From: Nocardia rhizosphaerihabitans
GTDB taxonomy: Bacteria; Actinomycetota; Actinomycetes; Mycobacteriales; Mycobacteriaceae
NCBI RefSeq assembly: GCF_014646295.1
Contig: NZ_BMNE01000004.1
Location: forward strand, 434,001-498,000
DNA: 64,000 bases
Reading direction: 5' to 3'
Part shown: positions 1-14,500 of the stretch, in pieces
Layout of the letters: each line of letters opens with the position of its first letter
Numbering within the stretch: the first letter of the stretch is position 1
The notes under the pieces: model-generated
The model's input: only the letters and a program-made list of their open reading frames with translations
Database searches by the model: none
Told to the model about the DNA's origin: nothing
Position numbers and translations under genes: made by a program

Positions 1-1
1 C

Positions 2-2527
2 AAGGCGCTGCCCGCGCCGACCTTCACCGCGGGTGAGTTCCGCGCGCCCGCCACCCCGACCGAGGAGATCGTGGCGGGCGTCTACGCCGAGCTGCTCGGG
101 ATGGCTCGCGTCGGCGCCGACGACGACTACTTCGCCCTCGGCGGCAACTCGCTGATGGCCACCCGGGCCATCGCCAGGATCAACGAGGCGCTCGACGCCG
201 ACGTCACCATTCGCGACCTGTTCGAAGCGCCGACGGTGGCCGCGCTGGCCGCGCGCGTCGGCGCGGCGGGCGGTGTGGCCGCACGGCCCGCGCTGGTCGC
301 GGGGGAGCGGCCGGAGCGGATTCCGCTGTCGCTGGCCCAGCAGCGCATGTGGGTGCTCAACCAGCTCGACCCGGCCTCGGGCTCCTACAACATCCCGTTC
401 GCCATCCGGCTGACCGGCGCGCTCGATGTGGCCGCGCTCGGTGCCGCGGTGCTCGACGTGCTCGACAGGCACGAATCGCTGCGTACCCGCTTCCCGGCCG
501 CGGTCGAGGGCGCTCCGGCCCAGGAGATCGTGCCGGTGGCCGAGGTGCTGCCGAACGGACTCGAGGTCGAGACCACCACCGACGTGGTGGCACGGGCCGC
601 CGAACTGGCCGGCGCCGGATTCGATGTGACTCGCGAGGTGCCGGTGCGGGCGCGGTTGCTCACCGACGGGTCGAGCGCCGACTGGCTGCTGGTCTTCGTG
701 GTGCACCACATCTCCGCCGACGGCGCGTCGCTGGCCCCGCTGGCGCGTGACCTGATGACGGCCTACGTCTCGCGCACCGGGCAGCAGGCCCCGGCCTGGA
801 CGCCGCTCGCGGTGCAGTACGCCGACTTCGCGCTGTGGCAGCGCGCGGTCGTCGGCGCGGACGACGAGCCCGGCTCGGTCGCCGCCGCACAGCTCGACTA
901 CTGGCAGACCCAGCTGGCAGGTGTTCCGCCGCTGCTCGAGCTGCCGCAGGACCGGCCGCGTCCCGCGGTGCCGACCCTGCGTGGTGCGACCACCGAGCTG
1001 CGACTGCCCGCCGAGGTGCACGCGCAGCTGAACCATATTGCGCGCGAGCACAAGTCGTCGCTGTTCATGGTCGTGCACGCGGCACTGGCCGTGCTGCTGG
1101 CCCGGCTGTCGGGCACCACCGACATCGCCATCGGCACCGCCGTCGCGGGTCGTGGCGAGCGGGCGCTCGACGAGCTGGTCGGCATGTTCGTCAACACGCT
1201 GACCCTGCGTACGGCCCTCGATCCGGCCGGATCGTTCGACGAGGCCGTCGACCTGGCCCGCGAGACCGATCTCGGCGCCTTCGCCAACGCCGACCTGCCG
1301 TTCGAGCGGGTCGTCGAGGTGGTCGCGCCGGGCAAGGGCAGCGCGCACAACCCGCTGTTCCAGGTGGCGCTGACCTTCAGCAACAACGAAGCGGCCGCGC
1401 TCGAACTGCCCGGCCTCACCGTGACCGCGCTGGAGACCGCGGTGGCCGCCAAGTTCGACCTGCAGGTCGACGTCGAACCCCGGTTCACCGCCGAGGGCGC
1501 GCCGGACGAGCTGGTCACCCTGTTCAACTACGCCACCGACCTGTTCGACGAGTCGACCGTTCGCACCATCGGCGAGCGCTTCGCCCGCATCCTGGCCGCG
1601 GTGGCCGCCGACCCGCAGATCCGCGTCGGCGACATCGACATTCTGGACGAGCAGGAACGGGCCCGGCTGCTCGCAGGGGCCGCGCAGGCGCCCGTGCCGA
1701 CCAGCCCGTCGGGCGGCACCACGCTGGCGCAGGCCTTCACCGCGGCGGCCGAGGACGATCCGGACGGCCCCGCGCTGGTCTGGGGCGAGGATTCGCTGAC
1801 CTACGAACAGCTCGACCACCGCTCCTCGCGGCTGGCCAGGCTGCTGATCGGCCGCGGCTTCGGCCCGGGCGCCGGTGTGGCCGTCGACCTTCCGCGCGGC
1901 GTCGACTGGGCGGTGGCGGTCTGGGCGGTGCTCAAGGCAGGCGCCGCGGTGCTGCCGGTGTCGGGCGCGCTGCCCGTCGAACCGGCGGCCAAGATCGGTA
2001 TCACCGCCGGCACCGCTCCCGAGTGCGATTTCGAGTGGATCGTCCTCGACGATCCGGCGATCCGGACGGAACTGTCGACGCAGTCGGCCCGCCCGGTGAC
2101 CTACGCCGACCGCACCAGGGCCCTGCGCGGCGGCGACCCGGCGTTCGTCGGTTCGGACGGTGTCCGCAGCTACGACGAACTGGCCACGGCCGGTGCGCAG
2201 GTCCGCACCGGCACCGAGCTGACCTTCGAGGCGCGGACCTTCGGCACCAGCGCGGCGGACAGCTTCGCCGCGCTGGTCGAGCCGGTGGCCGCCGGTGTGG
2301 CGGGCGCGTCGATGGTGCTTGTCCCCGATGCCGAGGACGGCTTGTCGACGGCGCTCGCCGAGGAATGGGTGAGTCACCTGTTCGGTGATCGGGCCGGGAT
2401 CGAGGCGGTCGACACCGCCGGTCTCGACGATCTGCAGGCGCTGATCGCCGACGATGCCGCGCCGGGTAACACCGGTCCGGCCGAGGTCGTGCTGGTGCTG
2501 GGGGACCTGCGTACCCCGGTCGCCTGA
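2..2527 (+). CDS. NRPS-A, non-ribosomal peptide synthetase, 5'-truncated by window edge (A-end, T, C, truncated A-like)
   Basis: The frame is open from the first bases of the window, so the true start lies upstream. The first residues (KALPAP) are the end of an adenylation domain. A carrier (T) domain follows with LGGNSL, whose phosphopantetheine serine is at bases 149-151. A condensation domain then runs from about 310 to 1660, with RIPLSLAQQRMW at its start and an intact HHISADG catalytic motif near 704. The protein ends with about 270 residues resembling the N-terminal half of an A domain but lacking the A3 loop YTSGSTGLPKG. There is no thioesterase, so the chain must pass to another protein. 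NRPS-B starts 57 bases downstream with a full A domain, so A and B together complete one module. The family assignment is secure; the product is unknown. Confidence 0.95.
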   Translation, partial: KALPAPTFTAGEFRAPATPTEEIVAGVYAELLGMARVGADDDYFALGGNSLMATRAIARINEALDADVTIRDLFEAPTVAALAARVGAAGGVAARPALVAGERPERIPLSLAQQRMWVLNQLDPASGSYNIPFAIRLTGALDVAALGAAVLDVLDRHESLRTRFPAAVEGAPAQEIVPVAEVLPNGLEVETTTDVVARAAELAGAGFDVTREVPVRARLLTDGSSADWLLVFVVHHISADGASLAPLARDLMTAYVSRTGQQAPAWTPLAVQYADFALWQRAVVGADDEPGSVAAAQLDYWQTQLAGVPPLLELPQDRPRPAVPTLRGATTELRLPAEVHAQLNHIAREHKSSLFMVVHAALAVLLARLSGTTDIAIGTAVAGRGERALDELVGMFVNTLTLRTALDPAGSFDEAVDLARETDLGAFANADLPFERVVEVVAPGKGSAHNPLFQVALTFSNNEAAALELPGLTVTALETAVAAKFDLQVDVEPRFTAEGAPDELVTLFNYATDLFDESTVRTIGERFARILAAVAADPQIRVGDIDILDEQERARLLAGAAQAPVPTSPSGGTTLAQAFTAAAEDDPDGPALVWGEDSLTYEQLDHRSSRLARLLIGRGFGPGAGVAVDLPRGVDWAVAVWAVLKAGAAVLPVSGALPVEPAAKIGITAGTAPECDFEWIVLDDPAIRTELSTQSARPVTYADRTRALRGGDPAFVGSDGVRSYDELATAGAQVRTGTELTFEARTFGTSAADSFAALVEPVAAGVAGASMVLVPDAEDGLSTALAEEWVSHLFGDRAGIEAVDTAGLDDLQALIADDAAPGNTGPAEVVLVLGDLRTPVA
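1718..2527 (+). other. Truncated adenylation-like C-terminal region of NRPS-A (possible docking domain)
   Basis: This region follows the C domain. Its opening matches A-domain core A1 (TYEQLDHRSSRLAR, then AVWAVLKAGAAVLPV). It keeps the 'P-YADR--ALR' stretch and the later 'GASMVLVP...WVSHLFG' stretch. Where a working A domain has the AMP-binding loop it reads PAFVGSDGVRSYDEL, and the substrate pocket, A5, A7, A8 and A10 motifs are absent. It therefore cannot adenylate by known mechanisms. The same arrangement ends NRPS-C. The segment is rich in Asp and Glu near its end, whereas the next proteins begin with Arg-rich leaders. A docking role is inferred. Confidence 0.8.
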
Positions 2528-2584
2528 ACCATGACCGGGGGCAGCGGCGCAACGAGTTTCGGTGATGGGTGAGGTGGAATCGCG

Positions 2585-8407
<5,823 letters not shown>

Positions 8408-8497
8408 ATCGATAGCTCCACGTAACAGGCTCCGGGCGGTTTACGATTCTGTTGCTGAGAGTTCGGTGTGTCGTGGCGCACACCTCGGCGAGGGTCG

Positions 8498-8524
8498 GCG
8501 ACAGTGGTTAGGTATGACTATGCT
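8498..8524 (+). promoter_or_regulatory. Candidate promoter ahead of NRPS-C
   Basis: The 158-base gap after NRPS-B (8408-8565) contains GCGACA (8498-8503) and TATGCT (8519-8524), a possible -35/-10 pair with a slightly short 15-base spacer. This is the only sizeable gap inside the NRPS locus, so C-D may be transcribed separately from A-B. No terminator hairpin was seen in the gap. The evidence is by eye only. Confidence 0.3.
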
Positions 8525-8565
8525 GTGTCCGACTCGGCTGCCGGACGCGAGAGGTGTATTGGTCT

Positions 8566-11500
8566 GTGGAAACCCCCCGCCGCACGGGCCGTGCCGGTCG
8601 TCGACGTACCGTCGGCACGCCGCTGTTCGGTCAGTTGCTCACGGCCGCGGTCGAATCCGCGGCCGAGTCGATAGCTGTCCGCTACAACCCGACCGGGATG
8701 CCGGGTGGGGAGCGCGAGCTCACCTACCGGCAACTCGACGAGGAATCCTCGCGCCTGGCACGTGAACTCATCGACCGTGGCGTCGGCGCCGGGGATGTGG
8801 TCGCGATCGCGATCGCGCGGTCGATCGAGTCCGTTCTCGCGGTCTGGGCCGTCGCCAAGGCGGGCGCCGCCTATGTGCCGGTCGACCCGGCCTATCCGAG
8901 CGACCGGATCGCCCATATCGTCGCCGACTCCGGCGCGGTGCTCGGCCTGACCACCGCGACGCATCGGGCCACCCTCGGCACCGGCCTGTACTGGATCGAA
9001 CTCGACGATCCGGTGGTCGCCGAGCGCATCGCCGTGCGGCCCGCGCACGCGGTGAGCTACGCCGACCGGGTCAGGCAGATCGACGAACGCCATCCCGCCT
9101 ACGTCATCTACACCTCCGGCTCCACCGGCAAGCCCAAGGGTGTCGTCGTCACCAATGCCGGCCTCGCCGCACTGGTCGCCGCCGAGCGCGAACACTATGG
9201 CGTCGAACCGGATTCGCGGGTGCTGCACGTTTGCTCGCCGAACTTCGACGTGTCGGTTCTGGAACTGCTGCTGGCCTTCGCGACCGGCGCGACCCTGGTC
9301 ATCTCGCCGCCGCGGATCTTCGGCGGATTCGAACTCTCGGATCTGCTGCGCCGCGAACGCATCACCCACCTGCTGATCACGCCGGGCGCGCTCGAGTCGG
9401 TCGACCCGGCCGGCCTGCCCGATCTGCGCACGGTCGTCGTCGCCGGTGACCGGTTCGGTCCGGAACTGGTCGGCCGCTGGGCCACCAACGGCCGCGCCTT
9501 CTACAACGGCTACGGGCCGACCGAGGCGACCATCCTCGCCACCAGCACCGCGCCGCTGCACGTGCGCGCGCCGATCACCATCGGCAGCGCGGTGCCAGGA
9601 ATGGGCCTGTATGTCCTCGATGCCAGGTTGCGGCCGGTGCCCGCGGGTGTCGTCGGCGAGCTCTACCTGTCCGGCCCCGCGCTGGCACAGGGGTATCTGG
9701 GCAGGCCGGGGCTCACCGCGGAACGCTTCGTCGCCTCGCCGTTCGGCACCGGCAGGCTCTACCGCACCGGTGACCTGGTGCGCAGGCTCGAAACCGACGG
9801 GTCGCTGGAGTACCTGGGCCGCACCGACTTCCAGGTGAAGGTGCGCGGTTTCCGGATCGAGCTCGGCGAGATCGACAACGCGCTCACCGCGCATCCCGAC
9901 CTCGACTACGCGGTCACCCTCGGCAAGACCATGCCCTCGGGCGCGACCGCGCTGGTGTCCTATGTGCTGCCCCGGGTCGGGCGCACGGTCGATACCGGCG
10001 AGCTGGCGGAATTCCTGTCCGGATCGCTCCCGTCGTACATGATTCCGGCCGTCATCATGGTGCTCGACGCGCTGCCGCTGACCTCGGTGGGCAAGCTCGA
10101 TCGGGCCGCGCTGCCGACGCCGGTGTTCACCGCGCGCGGGTTCCGCGCCCCGGCCACCCCGGCCGAGCAGGTCGTCGCCGACGTGTTCGCCGCGCTGTTG
10201 CTGCGCGACGGTTCCGGCCGGGTCGGCGCCGACGACGACTTCTTCGAACTGGGCGGCGATTCGCTGCTCGCCGCGCAGGCCGTGGCCCGGATCGGCGCCG
10301 CGCTCGACGTGCGGGTCCCGGTCCAGGCCGTCTTCGAGGCGCCGACCGTCGCCGCCCTGGCGAACAAGGCCGAGCAGCAGCGTGTCTCGGCGCACTCGAT
10401 CGCGCTGACCCCGCGGCCGCGACCCGCGCTGGTCCCGCTGTCGTACGCACAGCAGCGGATGTGGTTCCTCAACCGCTTCGATCCCGCCTCGGCGGTCGAC
10501 AACATCCCCGTCGCGGTGCGCCTGTCCGGTCGGCTCGACCTGGCCGCCCTGCGCGCGGCCGTCGCCGACCTGGTCACCCGGCACGAGGTGCTGCGCACCG
10601 TCTACCCGGTGTCGGAGGGCGTCGAGCAGTCCGGCCTGGTGCTCGACGGTGAAGGCCATCAGGTGGTGCTCGCTCCCGGTGATCCGGCGGCGGCGCCGGA
10701 GTTCGACGTCGTCGAGGTGACCGAGGCCGAGCTGGGCGCGGCCATCGCCGCCGCCGCGCTGACCGGCTTCGACGTGACCGCGGCCCCGCCGGTGCGCGTC
10801 CGGGTGCTCGAGTTGTCGGAGACCGAGCACGTCGTGGTGTGCGTGGTGCACCACATCGCCGCCGACGGTTTCTCCTTCGCGCCGCTGACCAGAGACCTGC
10901 TGACCGCCTACGCCGAACGCCGTGGCGGTGGCGCGCCGCAGTGGCCACCGCTGCCGGTGCAGTACGTCGACTACACGCTGTGGCAGCGCGAGCTGCTCGG
11001 CGACGAGAACGACCCGCAGTCGCTGCTGGCCGCGCAGGTCGCGTTCTGGCGCCGGACCCTGTCCGGCCTGCCCGCACAGCTGGAACTGCCCGCCGACCGG
11101 CCGCGCCCCGCGGTCGCCAGCCGGGCGGGCGGCATGCTGCGCATCCAGGTGCCCGCCTCCGTGCACGCCGGGCTGGCCGCGCTGGCCCGCGAGCACAACG
11201 CCACGCTGTTCATGGTCGTGCACACCGCGCTGGCGCTGCTGCTGGCCCGGCTGTCGGGCACCCGCGACATCGCGGTCGGCACCCCGGTCGCCGGTCGCGG
11301 CGAGCAGGCGCTCGACGAGCTGATCGGCATGTTCGTCAACACCCTCGTGCTGCGCACCGAGGTCGACCCGGCGGCGAACTTCGTCGACCTGCTCCGCGAT
11401 GTCAGGGCGGGTGACCTCGCGGCCTTCGGTCATGCCGACGTGCCGTTCGAGCGCCTCGTCGACCTGCTGGAGCCGGTGCGCTCGACCGCGCGGCATCCGC

Positions 11501-14500
11501 TGTTCCAGGTGATGCTGACCTTCCAGAACCTGGCCCGCACCGACCTGGCGCTGCCCGGACTCGCCGTGTCCGCCGCCGATTTCGCGGTGCCGCTGGCGAA
11601 GTTCGACCTGCAGGTGGAGCTGGCCGAGCAGATCGGCGCCGACGGCGCGCCGCAGGGCATGGCCGCCTCGTTCGTCTACGCCACCGACCTGTTCGATCAC
11701 GCGACCGTCGCCGATTTCGCCGACCGCTGGACCCGGGTGCTGGCCGCGGTGGTCGCCGATCCGTCGGTGCCGGTCGGTGATATCGATGTGTTCGCCCCCG
11801 GCGAGCGGGAACTGGTTCTGCGCGAAGGTGATTCGCCGGGCATCGCGGTCCCGGAGGTTACCTTGGCCGACCTGATCTGCGCGCAGGCGCAGCAGCGGCC
11901 GGACGCGATCGCGGTGCGGGCCGGGGAGCGCTCGCTCACCTTCGCCGATCTGCTCGGCCGCGCCTCGGCGCTGGCCCGCACGCTGATCGCCTACGGCGCC
12001 GGCCCGGAAACCCTGGTGGCCGTTGCCGTTCCGCGCACCGAGGAGTTGCCGGTCGCGCTGCTCGCCGTGCTGCTCTCCGGCGCCGGATACCTGCCGATCG
12101 ACTCCGGATATCCCGCGCAGCGCCTGGAATACGTCCTCGCCGACGCGAAACCCACTGTGCTGCTGACGACGTCGTACGAGCGCGACCTGGTGCCCGCCGA
12201 CCTGCCGGTGGTGCTGCTCGACGAGGACCTCGGCTATTCCATCGAGCCCCTGCGCCCGGCCGAGCGGCGCGCGACGCTGCGCCCGGACCACCTGGCCTAC
12301 GTCATCTACACCTCCGGATCCACCGGCCTGCCCAAGGGCGTCGGCGTCAGTCACCGCAATGTCCTCGAGCTGTTCGCCAACACCCAGCTGCAGTTCCACT
12401 TCGACCCCGACGACGTGTGGACGGTGTTCCACTCCTTCGCCTTCGACTTCTCCATCTGGGAACTGTGGTGCGCGCTCGCGGGCGGTGCGTCGGTGGTCGT
12501 GGTCGACCATGTCACCTCGCGCTCGCCGATCCAGTTCAGGGAGCTGCTGGCCCGCGAACAGGTGACCGTGCTGAGCCAGACTCCGACCGCGTTCGCCCAG
12601 CTCGACGAGGCCGACCGGGCCGCCCAGGCCGCGGGCGCGGCGCCGCTGCCGCTGCGCTACGTCGTCTTCGGCGGCGAGGCGCTCGACCCGCGCAAGCTCA
12701 GCCGCTGGTACGCGCGCTACGGAACCGATGCCGCCGCACCGCAATTGGTGAACATGTACGGCATCACCGAGACCACGGTGCACGTCTCGCATCTGACGAT
12801 GGACGCGGGCGCCGCCGAACTGCCGAGCAGCCTGATCGGACGCGCGCTGCCCGGCCTGTCGGTGGCCGTGCTCGACGACCGGCTGCGGCCGGTGCCGTTC
12901 GGCGTCGCCGGTGAGCTCTACATCGCGGGCGGCCAGCTCTCGCGCGGCTATCTCGGCAAGCCGGGTCTGACCGCGACCCGCTTCGTCGCCGACCCGTTCG
13001 GTCCGCCCGGTTCCCGGCGCTACCGCTCCGGTGACCTCGGCCGCTGGATCGGTTTCCGCGGCACGCCAGTCCTGGAGTACGGCGGTCGCGGCGACCAGCA
13101 GGTGCAGCTGCGCGGGTTCCGGATCGAGCCGGGTGAGATCGAGGCAGCGCTGCTCGGGGTGCCCGGCGTCGGCCAGGCCGCCGTCGTCGTCCGCGCCGAC
13201 GAGCACGCGGGCGACCGGCTGATCGGCTACGTCGTCCCGGTCGACGGCGTGGCGCTGGACCCGGTCGCCGTGCGCGCCGAGGTCGCCGAATTCCTCACCG
13301 GCTACATGGTTCCCGACGCCGTCGTGGTGATTGCGAGCCTGCCGCTGACCGCCAACGGCAAGCTCGACCGGGCCACGCTGCCCGCACCCGAGTTCACCGC
13401 GGCCACCGCCTTCCGCGCGCCGACGACGCCGATCGAACTGAGCGTCGCCGAGGTCTTCGCGACGCTGCTCGGGGTGCCCGAGGTCGGCCTGGACGACGAC
13501 TTCTTCGACCGTGGCGGCAACTCGCTGCTGGCCACCAGGGCCATCGCCCGCATCGACCAGGCGCTCGGCACCGATCTGGTGGTCCGCGACCTGTTCGAGG
13601 CGCCGACCGTCGCCGCGCTGGCCGCCCGGGTGCGGCCCGGCGAGGTCGCCGCACCGCGGCCGCCGCTGACCCCGGCGCAGGATCGTGGCGTCATCCCGCT
13701 CTCGCCCGCCCAGCAGCGGATGTGGCTGCTCAACCGGATCGACCCGGATTCCCCGGCCTACAACATCCCGCTGGCGCTGCGCCTGCGCGGCGCGCTGGAC
13801 ACCTCGGCGCTGCGCTACGCCGTCGCCGACGTGCTGGAACGGCACGAGGCATTGCGCACCCGCTTCCCCGCTGGCCCCGACGGGGTGCCGTACCAGGAGA
13901 TCCTGCCGGTCAGCGCGGTCCTGCCGACCGGGCTGCCGATCGAGGAATGCGACGACCCGCGCGATCGCGTGATGTGGCTGCTCGCGGGCGGTTTCGATGT
14001 CACGGAGCGAATTCCGTTGCGGGCCGGGCTGTTCACGGTCCCGACCGACGATCCGCTGGCCGAGGAGGAGCACGTGCTCGCCGTGGTGGTGCAGCACATC
14101 ATCGCCGACGGCGCCTCGCTGGCGCCGCTGGCCCGCGACCTGGTGATCGCTTACCGGGCCAGGGTCGAAGGCCGCTCGCCCAGCTGGGCGCCGCTGCCGG
14201 TGCAGTACGCCGACTACGCGCTCTGGCAGCGCGAAGTGCTGGGCGAGGAGACCGACGAGAACTCCACCGCCGCACGGCAACTCGACTTCTGGCGGCACAC
14301 GCTGGCCGGGCAGTCGGGCACCGTCGAACTGCCGCACGACCACCCGCGTCCGCCGCACGCCTCGCTGCGCGGCGCCGATGTGAGCACCACGCTGCCCGCC
14401 GAGGTGCACGCGCGGCTGGCCGAGATCGCGCGCGGCCACAACGCGTCGCTGTTCATGGTCGTGCACGCGGCGCTGGCCGTGCTGCTGTCGCGAGTCTCCG

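Noticed and set aside
8508..8526. IdeR-like sequence TTAGGTATGACTATGCTGT before NRPS-C, possibly linking the NRPS to iron.
   Set aside because: Only about 12 of 19 matches, and the two halves are not symmetrical. It is better read as part of a -10 region.
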